Assembly (NCBI RefSeq): GCF_042649045.1
Contig: NZ_JBHSEF010000022.1
Location: 124,001 to 188,000, forward strand
Source of the DNA: Chryseomicrobium palamuruense
GTDB taxonomy: Bacteria; Bacillota; Bacilli; Bacillales_A; Planococcaceae
Direction: 5' to 3'
Length of the DNA: 64,000 nucleotides
The translations under genes and the position numbers were made by a program. Each line of letters begins with the position of its first letter. Position 1 is the first letter of the stretch. Shown one piece after another: positions 32,026-40,721 of this stretch. The notes beneath the pieces were generated by a model. It saw only the letters and a list, made by a program, of their open reading frames with translations, ran no database searches and was not told where the DNA came from.

Positions 32026-33651
32026 TTATTCTTTCGGGCGATTCGGATTCGAATCTTTTAATGCGTCTAGCGGCGTCCGTTTCTTTTTCTTAGGACGAAG
32101 TTTTAAGTAAATTGTTGGAGATTCATAGTCATCTGATGCTTCAATGTCTCGATTGGACGCACGCATAAACGACCAAGCTAACAAGAACATTATGAAGATG
32201 AGTGGGAATCCACCCACGATACTTGCGGTTTGAAGAGTATCTAAGCCACCTAAGAACAATAATGACAGCGGCAATATACATAACGTGAATGCCCAGAAGA
32301 GTCGATTCCATAAGATAGGTTCACCATCCACAGACTTCTGTACAACGGATGCCAAAATGTAGGAAGAAGAATCAAACGTCGTCGCAAGGAAAATAATCGA
32401 CAACACCGTAAATACGATGACCATGAGATACGCAAATGGCAGTTGAGCAACGACTGCAATGATCGTTGCAGCTGGCCCATTGTCATTCATGAAGGAAATG
32501 ACATCAAACTGACCTGACAACTGAAGGTGCAGTCCGTAATTCCCGAATATACCAAAGAACAACATACATCCCAGTGTACCGTAAATCATCGTTCCAAAAA
32601 TCATCGAACGAATCGTTCGTCCTCTCGAGATGCGTGCAATAAATAGCCCAACAAATGGAGCATACACTAACCACCAGGCCCAGTAGAACACGGTCCAAGC
32701 TTCCGGGAACCCAGTTTCCGTGAAACCTCCTAGGTTGCCAAATGGTTCCACCCAAGTAGCCATGCGGAAGAAATTATCGAGAACTAATCCAATTCCATTA
32801 AATGTTGTTTCAACAATAAACCGTGTAGGTCCAAAGATTAATACGACCACTAAAATAAATAGTGCAAGCCAAATATTTAGATCACTCAACACTTTGATTC
32901 CTTTTTTCAGACCAGATGCCGAACTGATGGCAAAGATGACCGTACAAATCAACATAATAATTGCCTGCATGCCGAGTGTGACTGGAATCCCTGTCAGATA
33001 ACTAACCCCTTCTGCAATCATCGGCGTTCCTAGTGCAAGTGTCGTTCCTGCTCCACCAAGTAAACCAAAGATAAAGAGGATATCAATGATTTTACCTACT
33101 GGACCGTCCACCCATTTCCCAAGAACCGGCCGAATGGCTTCGCTTATCTTTAGTACATTCCTTTTTCGAACATAAAAGAAATAGGCAATCGGTAGCGCAG
33201 GAACTGTATAGATCGCCCAGGCAATTGGTCCCCAGTGGAACATACCATATGCTGTTGCCCACGCAATGGCATCCGTTGATTCAGGTTCTAATCCAAACGG
33301 GGGGCCTTGATAATAGTACACCCACTCAATGACAGACCAATATAAAATACTTGATCCAATTCCCGCAGCAAAGAGCATAGCTGCCCAGGAAAACGTATTA
33401 AATTCAGGCTCTTCTTGCTCTTCCCCCAATTTGATGTGTCCATTTTTACTAAAAGCGACATAAATCAAAAAGAAAAATACAAGTAATCCCATCGCTAAGT
33501 AGAGGACTCCAAAATTAGAGGTCATAAACGTATTGGCGATGCCTACATACTCTCTCCCCGCTTCAGGAAACAGGATGAGCGGCAACACGACAGCCATAAG
33601 CAAGAGGAATGACCCAATAAATGTGGGCCAATCAATCAGTTTTTGTTTCAT
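32026..33651 (-). CDS. BCCT family betaine/choline/carnitine transporter (OpuD/BetL-like)
   Basis: A 541-residue protein with about 12 helices. The BCCT signature is FYWAWWLVYAPFVGLFIARISRGRTIRSMIFG (read in pieces: WAWWLVYAPF, ARISRGRTIR), preceded by WTVFYWAWW. A basic C-terminal tail (KLRPKKKKRTPLD) is typical of osmo-sensing members. It takes up compatible solutes such as glycine betaine with sodium when osmolarity rises. Length fits OpuD/BetL. The ATG follows GAGGGGA. It lies next to the stress gene yflT, convergent. Confidence 0.9.
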   Translation of the reverse strand: MKQKLIDWPTFIGSFLLLMAVVLPLILFPEAGREYVGIANTFMTSNFGVLYLAMGLLVFFFLIYVAFSKNGHIKLGEEQEEPEFNTFSWAAMLFAAGIGSSILYWSVIEWVYYYQGPPFGLEPESTDAIAWATAYGMFHWGPIAWAIYTVPALPIAYFFYVRKRNVLKISEAIRPVLGKWVDGPVGKIIDILFIFGLLGGAGTTLALGTPMIAEGVSYLTGIPVTLGMQAIIMLICTVIFAISSASGLKKGIKVLSDLNIWLALFILVVVLIFGPTRFIVETTFNGIGLVLDNFFRMATWVEPFGNLGGFTETGFPEAWTVFYWAWWLVYAPFVGLFIARISRGRTIRSMIFGTMIYGTLGCMLFFGIFGNYGLHLQLSGQFDVISFMNDNGPAATIIAVVAQLPFAYLMVIVFTVLSIIFLATTFDSSSYILASVVQKSVDGEPILWNRLFWAFTLCILPLSLLFLGGLDTLQTASIVGGFPLIFIMFLLAWSFMRASNRDIEASDDYESPTIYLKLRPKKKKRTPLDALKDSNPNRPKE

Positions 33652-33837
33652 CGAAGTCCCCTCATTTCTATTTTTTTCATTCCTATTACCTATTTAGTGT
33701 AACAAAGATTACAGTAGACGCCTAATTGTGGGATGATGATTCTATCTAATTATTCTACCTTTTCAAAAATTAATTGAATTTATTTTTCTATGATATGATA
33801 CTTCCATGAAAAACAAATGTGTTTCTAGGAAGGACGT

Positions 33838-35013
33838 ATGAAGATGAATATTAAGTTCGGTCTATTGCCTCGTATCATTTTAGCGATTGCACTTGGCGTA
33901 CTACTGGGATCTTTTATGCCAGAGTGGTTTATTCGCACGTTTGCCACATTCAACGGTATTTTTGGTGCCTTTCTAAGCTTCGCTATTCCATTGATTATTA
34001 TCGGATTTATTACACCAGGTATTGCACATATGGGGAAAGGTGCCGGAAAAATGTTAGGTCTGACAACTACAACGGCCTATATCTCAACGATTGTTGCAGG
34101 TTTCTTAGCGTTTGTAGTAGGTAGTTTCCTCCTACCGGGTTTTGTGAAAAATCAACAATTGATTAACCTTGAAAATCCGGAAGAGTTTTTACAGTCTGGT
34201 TTTTTTACAATTGAAATGGCTCCGATTATGGGTGTCATGAGTGCTCTTATTTTTTCTTTCATTTTAGGGATTGGGATTTCAGCAACAAACGGGGTTGCAT
34301 TGCGTAACATTCTAGATGATTTTCAGCGAATCATTGAAAAGGTTATCACATATATTATTATTCCATTGCTTCCGATTCATATCTTAGGAATCTTTATGAA
34401 CATGACATATGGTGGCCAAGTTCAGTCGATTCTTGTTGTGTTCTCAAAAGTATTTATTGTAATAATTGCATTGCATATTGCAATGTTACTTCTACAATAC
34501 ACAGTCGCAGGTGCTGCGAGTGGCCAAAACCCATTTAAGCTACTTCGTAAAATGTTACCGGCCTATTTTACAGCGCTTGGAACTCAATCGTCTGCGGCGA
34601 CAATTCCAGTCACTCTAGACTCTGCAAAGAAAACAGGAGTGAATCCGAAAGTAGCGGAATTCTCGATTCCGTTGTTTGCAACCATTCATTTATCAGGTAG
34701 CACCATCACACTTGTAAGTTGTGCAATGGGTGTAATGTTTCTAACGGGCACAACGCCGGCAATCGGGGAGCTTTTCCCATTCATTTTACTTTTAGGAGTT
34801 ATGATGATTGCAGCACCTGGCGTTCCGGGTGGAGCGGTTATGGCAGCACTTGGCTTACTGGAAACGATGTTAGGATTCGATCAAACGATGTTATCTCTTA
34901 TGATTGCTCTTTACCTAGCGCAAGATAGCTTTGGTACAGCCACTAACGTAACAGGCGACGGTGCTTTAACGGTCCTAGTTAACCGATTAACGGGAAATAA
35001 AATGACTGCATAG
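33838..35013 (+). CDS. Dicarboxylate/amino acid:cation symporter (DAACS family)
   Basis: A 391-residue membrane protein of the GltP/DctA fold. It has a serine-rich re-entrant loop (ALGTQSSAATIPVTLDSAKK), a sodium-binding region (FATIHLSGSTITLVSCAMG) and the C-terminal motif YLAQDSFGTATNVTGDGALT. It imports glutamate, aspartate or C4-dicarboxylates; the closest type is the shorter YhcL/SstT-like group. The ATG at 33838 has GGAAGGA upstream. It is divergent from the BCCT gene and followed by its own terminator. The substrate is inferred only by family. Confidence 0.87.
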   Translation: MKMNIKFGLLPRIILAIALGVLLGSFMPEWFIRTFATFNGIFGAFLSFAIPLIIIGFITPGIAHMGKGAGKMLGLTTTTAYISTIVAGFLAFVVGSFLLPGFVKNQQLINLENPEEFLQSGFFTIEMAPIMGVMSALIFSFILGIGISATNGVALRNILDDFQRIIEKVITYIIIPLLPIHILGIFMNMTYGGQVQSILVVFSKVFIVIIALHIAMLLLQYTVAGAASGQNPFKLLRKMLPAYFTALGTQSSAATIPVTLDSAKKTGVNPKVAEFSIPLFATIHLSGSTITLVSCAMGVMFLTGTTPAIGELFPFILLLGVMMIAAPGVPGGAVMAALGLLETMLGFDQTMLSLMIALYLAQDSFGTATNVTGDGALTVLVNRLTGNKMTA

Positions 35014-35017
35014 TAAT

Positions 35018-35056
35018 TAGCAGGCCCTTTCTTATTTGACAAGAAGGGCCTTTTCC
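35018..35056 (+). terminator. Intrinsic terminator
   Basis: An AGGCCCTT...CTT stem pairs with AAGAAGGGCCT (one bulge), then TTTTCC. It ends the symporter gene. Confidence 0.8.
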
Positions 35057-35065
35057 TTAGGAAAA

Positions 35066-35094
35066 GTGACAAAATCAAAAAACTTTGATATACT
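35066..35094 (+). promoter_or_regulatory. Predicted SigA promoter of the carD gene
   Basis: GTGACA (35066-35071), 17 bases, TATACT (35089-35094). The start codon lies about 30 bases beyond the expected start site. Confidence 0.7.
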
Positions 35095-35130
35095 AAAGTG
35101 TATGTACGTAATTTGAGGAGGTCTTTTTTA

Positions 35131-35628
35131 ATGTTTCAAGTGGGTGACCTAATGATTTATTCGTCTCAAGGCATGTGTCGAGTCGAAGATATTTGTGAGA
35201 AGACGATCAACGGAACCACACGACTGTATTATGTGCTCCAACCAATGGAAAGCAACTTTAAAATGACCATCATGACACCGGTCGACAACGACAAGGTATC
35301 GATGCTTGAATTACTTAAGATTGCAGAAGCAGAAAAAATCATGGAAATCTTTAGTGGCCCAGCTGGTGAATGGCCAGATCATCCTACACAGCGTCACCGT
35401 AAATTTTTGGAAGCCATCAATAGTGGGGACCGAATGAATATCGCTCACCTCGTACTCTCCTATCTTCATCGTGAGAATGATCCCGCAGTGAATCAAAATC
35501 GAATGCAAGATAATGACAGAAAGCTATTAGATAATGCCACTCGTATTCTTTTCAAAGAACTTGCTGCTTGTTATAGTTGCTCTGTAGACACGATTCGTGA
35601 ACGAATTTCCGAACGAATGGCAAGCTGA
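35131..35628 (+). CDS. carD: CarD-family transcription regulator
   Basis: A 165-residue protein. The N-terminal CarD_CdnL/TRCF RNA-polymerase interaction domain (MFQVGDLMIYSSQGMCRVEDI, then YYVLQPMES, MTIMTPVDN) is followed by a C-terminal helical DNA-binding domain (about 85-165). CarD proteins bind the RNA polymerase beta subunit and stabilise open complexes, notably at rRNA promoters. The ATG at 35131 follows GAGGAGG nine bases upstream; an upstream extension lies before the ribosome site. It is a single-gene unit with a good promoter and terminator. Confidence 0.9.
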   Translation: MFQVGDLMIYSSQGMCRVEDICEKTINGTTRLYYVLQPMESNFKMTIMTPVDNDKVSMLELLKIAEAEKIMEIFSGPAGEWPDHPTQRHRKFLEAINSGDRMNIAHLVLSYLHRENDPAVNQNRMQDNDRKLLDNATRILFKELAACYSCSVDTIRERISERMAS

Positions 35629-35634
35629 CTAAAT

Positions 35635-35669
35635 CTCCCTCTTCCATCTCGGAATGTGGGAGTTTTTTT
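35635..35669 (+). terminator. Intrinsic terminator of carD
   Basis: CTCCC/GGGAG outer stem with TTCC/GGAA inside, followed by seven T. Confidence 0.85.
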
Positions 35670-35722
35670 GTATTGCTCAGACGCATCGTAAATAATAGTA
35701 GAAATTTGTCTATTAGCAGGCG

Positions 35723-35797
35723 TATAATAAAGTTTGTACGTATATAAATCATGAAGTATGTTCCCCATCAGGTTGCGGGAGAACCTGCTTTTTTTTT
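35723..35797 (+). ncRNA. Candidate short leader RNA ending in a terminator upstream of mqo
   Basis: A perfect -10 (TATAAT, 35723-35728) is followed about 40 bases later by a CAGGTT/AACCTG hairpin (35769-35787) and nine T (35789-35797). No gene lies between carD's own terminator and this one. It would therefore end a transcript of about 60 bases, just 46 bases before mqo. It could be an attenuated mqo leader or a free small RNA. No good -35 is present and no riboswitch class is recognised. Confidence 0.4.
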
Positions 35798-35843
35798 GAA
35801 TCAACTTAAGAAACGATTATGTTAGAGGATGTGGAATGAAGCC

Positions 35844-37388
35844 ATGAAAAGCCATGAAACAAAGATGGATGTTATTTTAATCGGCGCCGGTGTCATGAGT
35901 GCGACCCTTGGTGCGATTTTAAAGGAACTTGCTCCCAACTGGAACATAAAAGTATTCGAAAAACTAGATGCGCCAGGAATTGAGAGCTCCAACGAATGGA
36001 ACAATGCAGGGACAGGTCACGCTGCTTTGTGTGAACTAAATTACACGCCTCAATTAAAAGACGGCTCCATCGAAATTACAAAAGCCATTAAAGTGAATGA
36101 ACAATTTCAGCTATCTCGACAATTTTGGTCTTTCCTAATCGAAAAAGGTCTACTCAAAAATCCTGAGGACTTCATTATGCCCATTCCTCATATGAGTATG
36201 GTACAAGGGGAAGCGAACGTTGAGTTTCTACAAAAACGGTTTGAAGCGTTGAAAGACAATCCTTTATTTGAAGGAATGGAATTCTCTGATGACCCGAAGA
36301 AACTTGCTGAATGGATTCCACTTATCATGAATAATCGTACCGATTCAGAGCCTATTGCTGCTACGAAAATTGACACGGGAACAGACGTAAACTTCGGTGC
36401 TTTAACTCGTATGCTATTTGATCATCTTGAGCGACAAAATGTTGAACTTAACTACAATCACCGTGTAGATAACTTAACCCGTCTCAATGACCGTCGCTGG
36501 GAAGTTAAAGTGACCAACCAAGAAAACAAAAAATGGGAATATCACCAAGCAGATTTCGTGTTTATCGGTGGTGGTGGCGGAAGCCTTCACTTACTTCAAA
36601 AATCAGGTATCCCGGAATCACGCAATATCGGTGGGTTCCCAGTAAGTGGTCTCTTCCTTGTGTGTAACAACCCGGAAATCGTTGAGAAACACCATGCGAA
36701 AGTCTACGGAAAAGCAAAAGTCGGCGCTCCACCGATGTCTGTGCCACACTTAGATACGCGCTATATTGATGGCAAGAAGTGTTTATTGTTTGGACCATTT
36801 GCAGGTTTCTCACCGAAATTCTTAAAGACTGGTTCCAACTTAGACTTAATCAAATCAGTAATGCCGAACAATGTGTTCACCATGCTTGCAGCAGGTGCGA
36901 AAGAAATGTCACTAACAAAATACTTGATTGAACAAGTGATGTTATCTAATGAAAAACGCGTCGAAGAACTTCGTGAATTCATTCCGGATGCTAAACTTGA
37001 AGATTGGGAAACTGTTGTAGCAGGACAACGTGTGCAAGTCATTAAAGATACAGAAATAGGCGGTAAAGGGACACTTCAATTCGGAACAGAAGTAGTAACG
37101 GCTTCAGATGGTTCCATCGCAGCTCTACTTGGTGCATCACCTGGTGCTTCAACGGCTGTTCACGTCATGCTCGAAGTTTTAGAGCGTTGCTTCCCAGAAT
37201 TCGTGGAAGAATGGGAACCACAAGTGAAAGAGATGGTGCCATCTTATGGAATTTCTCTTTCTGAAAACCGTGAACTCTTCTTCGATTTACTGAATTCAAC
37301 TGCGCGCACATTAAAATTGACAGAGATGCATATCGAACGTCAAGAAGATCAGCACGTATCTGAACCAGCTTTACCAGAAAATACATGA
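35844..37388 (+). CDS. mqo: Malate:quinone oxidoreductase
   Basis: A 514-residue FAD enzyme. The N-terminal dinucleotide motif VILIGAGVMSATLGAIL is followed by the Mqo hallmark EKLDAPGIESSNEWNNAGTGHAALCELNYTP (in pieces: SSNEWNNAGTGHAA, CELNYTP). Other Mqo blocks are FIGGGGGSLHLLQKSGIPES and LLGASPGASTAVHVMLEVL. It oxidises malate at the membrane and passes electrons to menaquinone, feeding the TCA cycle. Length is normal. I prefer the ATG at 35844; an ATG five codons upstream has a ribosome site too close to it. A perfect terminator follows. Confidence 0.94.
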   Translation: MKSHETKMDVILIGAGVMSATLGAILKELAPNWNIKVFEKLDAPGIESSNEWNNAGTGHAALCELNYTPQLKDGSIEITKAIKVNEQFQLSRQFWSFLIEKGLLKNPEDFIMPIPHMSMVQGEANVEFLQKRFEALKDNPLFEGMEFSDDPKKLAEWIPLIMNNRTDSEPIAATKIDTGTDVNFGALTRMLFDHLERQNVELNYNHRVDNLTRLNDRRWEVKVTNQENKKWEYHQADFVFIGGGGGSLHLLQKSGIPESRNIGGFPVSGLFLVCNNPEIVEKHHAKVYGKAKVGAPPMSVPHLDTRYIDGKKCLLFGPFAGFSPKFLKTGSNLDLIKSVMPNNVFTMLAAGAKEMSLTKYLIEQVMLSNEKRVEELREFIPDAKLEDWETVVAGQRVQVIKDTEIGGKGTLQFGTEVVTASDGSIAALLGASPGASTAVHVMLEVLERCFPEFVEEWEPQVKEMVPSYGISLSENRELFFDLLNSTARTLKLTEMHIERQEDQHVSEPALPENT

Positions 37389-37394
37389 TATACA

Positions 37395-37432
37395 CAAAAG
37401 CCATTTCCTCAGAGTGAGAAAATGGCTTTTTA
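37395..37432 (+). terminator. Intrinsic terminator of mqo
   Basis: AAAAGCCATTT...AAATGGCTTTT stem with a T-tail. The pseudogene on the other strand reads into it, which marks the 3' limit of that remnant. Confidence 0.85.
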
Positions 37433-38568
37433 TATGGATAAATAATGTTAGAGATTTGGACGTTTTCTGGTTCATACTGAGTGAAGGTGTCTAAAGTCAG
37501 CGATGTAATGTTTACTAAATTACAAGCGCTCGCCACCTCATTTGGTTTAGCTTCTTGTCCTAATGAAGTAGCATCGGTGTATTCAATAAATCCTGACTGA
37601 GTTTCATAGTCTTGTTCTGATATTCCATCAATCCGGATATATAAATAAGCTTCATCGTGAGTAACTGCCAGAGCCAACCCTTCAGATTCCACCAGTGGGT
37701 CTTCCTGCCACTCCTCTCGTTCTCCATCCGGTTGTATTTTCATAGAATCAAAACTGAGCAATCCGAAATGCTGTTCATTGGTCTGCTGATTGGACCAATA
37801 GGGTCTTCGTTCCGGATTGTCATAGTCCATTGTGTTCCAGGTTCGCTTAAACCACTCGTCTTGCCAACTAAACACCACTCCTCCAAGGTATTCTTCTGCG
37901 AGAATGGTTCGATACAATTTTGCAACGATTTCTCCTTGAGCCTTTTCATCTACATTCCCTTGATTCCATCCGTACGGATTGATATGTGTTCCTCCACGAG
38001 AAGCCGGAATTCCAAATTTCGCAATGAGAACAGGCATGTTGTGCGCTTGCTGTAGATCATTTAAATATCCCGCATAACTGTTTTTATCTCCGTCTTGATC
38101 AATGTATTCGCTATAAGCCAAATCAACATTAAAAAAATCAGGATGATAAGGGTAGACATGGTACGATGCAAATTGTCCGATGTCTTGCATCTGTTGTCTT
38201 AAGTGAATGACATTTGGATTCACGCTCACCATGTCCTCTTCTTCAAGAGGTTCAGAAGGATGATTAAGTAGGTCTGTCGTTACCCAGTTACTAAAACTGA
38301 TTGGACGCAATTTGTTATAGTGCTCTTGTTCATAACTCAATAACTGATCCATATGGCGTAAAACAGAAAAGCTAGATGGAACTTCCGTCCAGCATACATG
38401 GTCTGGAAAGAATTCAATTCGCTTCTTCGCGTCGTGATCTGCCAAGTAACGGTGGAGTCGAACGACCAACTCCATATTTTCGCCAATGGTATTCTTGGTA
38501 TACCCACCAGCACATACGACCCAATCCTTAGAAAAAACTAAAAATGCCCAGGAAATAATGAGTACCAA
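37433..38568 (-). pseudogene. Remnant fusing a GT2 glycosyltransferase fragment to a TIM-barrel glycosidase-like fragment
   Basis: The frame opens without a ribosome site in the middle of a family-2 glycosyltransferase: AFLVFSKDWVVCAGGYTK, then NTIGENMELVVRLHRYL and FFPDHVCWTEVPSSFSVL, the acceptor-binding E-D/N-M-E-L-V region of poly-sugar synthases. It then passes in frame, near residue 75, into a different protein with a TIM-barrel look (FASYHVYPYHPDFF, MPVLIAKFGIPASRGG, GGVVFSWQDEWFKRTWN). It has neither a proper start nor a natural end, since it runs into the mqo terminator. I read it as the scar of a deletion between two neighbouring exopolysaccharide genes (ydaM/ydaJ-like). Whether anything is translated is doubtful. 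Confidence 0.7.
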
Positions 38569-38612
38569 ATTATATTTTCTTAAGGCAATTACCCAAATGC
38601 CAGGTCTTGTTT

Positions 38613-39473
38613 CTATTTCTCCATATAAAACATCGAAAGTCCACCGGGACCGACGTGTGTAGCTACCGCTACCCCCATTTGCATCAAAAAGATGTCTCCT
38701 TCAAATGGCGTTTCATGTTGTATCTTAGTTTTTAAATCTTCGGCTACTTGTATGTCAGTTGTGTAGCCGATAATCACGAAGTTTGTCTGTGTAATATCGT
38801 TGCGTTTATTGAATTGTTCTACATAATATTTTAGTACGCGGTTGCGTCCGCGTTCTTTCGCAACCACTGCACCTTTTCCTTGCTTCATCGTCATGATCGG
38901 TTTGATGTTCAATAACTTCCCAATAATTGCACTTGCACCTGAAATTCGTCCACTACGAATTAAGTGATTCAAGTCATCAACCGATAAATAGTGTTTCACT
39001 TTAAGTTTATAAGCTTCTACATAATTAACGACTTCTTCGAACAATGCGCCTTTTTCAATCATCTGCGCACTTTTAAATACAAGCCAGCCACTTCCATGAC
39101 TCATACATTTGGAATCAACGACATGAATCTCCACATCCGTATCCGGATTTTCATCTAAAAACTGCTGTTTCCCCAGTTCACCTGATTGATAGGAAGCACT
39201 AGTACCACTCGACATACAGATGACAAGAATCTCCTTATATCCAGCATCTACTGCTTCTTTAAAATAATGTTGATATAAAGACGGACTAGGTGCACCGGTT
39301 GACGCCGGTTCTTTACTTGTTTCAATCCGCTTGAAAAATTCATCCGTTCGAAGGTCTTCACGATCTTTGTAGTCTTTTCCATCTATCGTTACTGTCAAAG
39401 GGATAATTGAGATATCATATTGCTCGACGATTTCTTGTGATAAATCGCAGGTCGAATCAGCCATTAATTTCAT
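38613..39473 (-). CDS. DegV family fatty-acid-binding protein
   Basis: A 286-residue two-domain protein. It has the N-terminal MKLMADSTCDLSQEIVEQYDI block, SSGTSASYQS (ligand-binding Ser/Thr region), LVFKSAQMIEKG, and the C-terminal LNHLIRSGRISGASAIIGKLLNIKPIM. DegV/FakB proteins hand fatty acids to the FakA kinase for phospholipid synthesis in Firmicutes. Length is typical. The ATG at 39473 follows GTGGAG; an in-frame extension upstream is not part of the family. No fakA-like gene adjoins. Confidence 0.88.
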   Translation of the reverse strand: MKLMADSTCDLSQEIVEQYDISIIPLTVTIDGKDYKDREDLRTDEFFKRIETSKEPASTGAPSPSLYQHYFKEAVDAGYKEILVICMSSGTSASYQSGELGKQQFLDENPDTDVEIHVVDSKCMSHGSGWLVFKSAQMIEKGALFEEVVNYVEAYKLKVKHYLSVDDLNHLIRSGRISGASAIIGKLLNIKPIMTMKQGKGAVVAKERGRNRVLKYYVEQFNKRNDITQTNFVIIGYTTDIQVAEDLKTKIQHETPFEGDIFLMQMGVAVATHVGPGGLSMFYMEK

Positions 39474-39656
39474 TATGTCACTCTCCACTCTCGTTGCATT
39501 CATTTTAGTGTAAGCGATTTCTATTAAAAATGGCATTCTTTTTATTTCATTTGCATAAATATCCTATTCATTTTGTGAACATATCAAAATACCACTATTT
39601 TTTTAATAATAATGATAGATTTTTTTAGAATAGGATGAAAGAAGGTTTGTGGCACG

Positions 39657-39944
39657 GTTCGTGACACGGTTTGTGACACGGTCGAACCCTGGGTCGCCGA
39701 GTAGGAGCACGGGTAGGTTCGTGACACGGTCGAACCCTCGGTCGCCGAGTAGGAGCACGGGTAGGTTCGTGACACGGTCGAACCCTCGGTCGCCGAGTAG
39801 GAGCACGGGTAGGTTTGTGACACGGTTGAACCCTGGGTCGCCGAGTAGGAGCACGGGTAGGTTCGTGACACGGTTGAACCCTCGGTCGCCGAGTAGGAGC
39901 ACGGGTAGGTTCGTGACACGGTTGAACCCTCGGTCGCCGAGTAG
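39657..39944. repeat. GC-rich 48-bp tandem repeat, about six copies
   Basis: GTGACACGG recurs at 39673, 39721, 39769, 39817, 39865 and 39913, an exact 48-base period. Copies differ mainly by C/T at two positions and G/C at one. A partial copy lies at the 5' end. The unit is far richer in G+C than its surroundings and holds nested inverted repeats: GGTTCG...CGAACC and CTCGG-TCG-CCGAG. Because 48 is a multiple of three, several frames stay open on both strands, but none has a ribosome site, so I do not call a gene. It sits in the 520-base gap between the DegV gene and the broken diguanylate cyclase. Confidence 0.9.
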
Positions 39945-39988
39945 CAAAAAAATGAACCCATTCTCAAACATTCGTTGAGAACAGGTTC
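39944..39988 (-). terminator. Hairpin terminator after the diguanylate cyclase remnant
   Basis: On the minus strand GAACC...TTCTCAA arms pair across a 7-base loop, followed by seven T. It directly borders the 48-bp repeat array. Confidence 0.65.
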
Positions 39989-39993
39989 CACTT

Positions 39994-40660
39994 TTAATAG
40001 ACTTCTACACGGTTACGACCCTTATCTTTTGCTGAATAGAGGGCCTTATCGGCATTTGACATCAACTGATTTGGAGTAGAAGGTTGATTCATCTTACCTT
40101 CTGCTATACCGATGCTGACTGTTATACTTAATACTCCGTCCGTTAGGACAACGGGACTTTTTTCAAGACGTTCCCGAATTGTAGTTGCTAAATAAAGACC
40201 TTCTTGCTGAGTAGCGTGAGGAAGAAGAATGACAAATTCCTCGTCTCCATATACGTATAGTGCAAACTGTATATACGATTCCGATAGTGCCATTCCTCAG
40301 GCTGTCCTTTCAAACGGTCCCATTCTAGTAGGAGGTTGTTCTCCTCCCATATCAATTGAATTTGCTCGCCCAATCGTCGAGGCCTAAGAAAAGGAAACAT
40401 TTTCGTGGCTGCACGATTAAATTCCACAGTGTGGCCTTCTTGATCGAGAACAAGTACGCCTTCTTTCATGGTATGAAAAATGGTTTCTTTGGCGACGGGA
40501 AGAATTGTGAACAATCGAGATGATCGGATCGCACATAAATAGAGTAGCGATGATATCCACAACACCATGAGAACAGGGTCAATTCCAGCAGGCGTTGCAC
40601 CCATTAGATAGAGGAATGCTGTGAACATAGGTACAAACTGCCCTACTGCAGTTAGTTTTA
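39994..40660 (-). pseudogene. Broken diguanylate cyclase (7TM/PAS/GGDEF remnant)
   Basis: The 5' part (40660 to about 40250) encodes the end of a 7TM sensory region and a PAS domain (VAKETIFHTMKEGVLVLDQ, VEFNRAATKMFPF). The 3' part, in another frame (about 40290 to 39994), encodes the second half of a GGDEF domain (FVILLPHATQQEGLYLA, LSITVSIGIAEGK, NADKALYSAKDKGRNRV). The first half of the GGDEF domain is missing, the signature reads GDEEF, and the two parts are out of frame. Helices at the N-terminus are also lost. The gene is a deletion-frameshift remnant and cannot make c-di-GMP. Confidence 0.8.
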
Positions 40661-40681
40661 AAGGTACGTCTTATTTTACAC

Positions 40682-40711
40682 CCTGTTCTCAGCGAGGAGT
40701 CTAAGAACAGG
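40682..40711. terminator. Hairpin after the hypothetical gene at 40722-41264
   Basis: CCTGTTCT and AGAACAGG arms with a 14-base loop. The T-tail is poor, so it is a weak terminator at best. Confidence 0.45.
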
Positions 40712-40721
40712 TCACGATAAT

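Noticed and set aside
39657..39944. CRISPR-like array
   Set aside because: The period is exactly 48 bases with no unique spacers; every copy is repeated along its whole length. No cas genes are present.
39584..39991. Repetitive proteins read from the 48-bp array on either strand
   Set aside because: Frames stay open because the period is a multiple of three. None has a ribosome site, and all run through the repeat equally.
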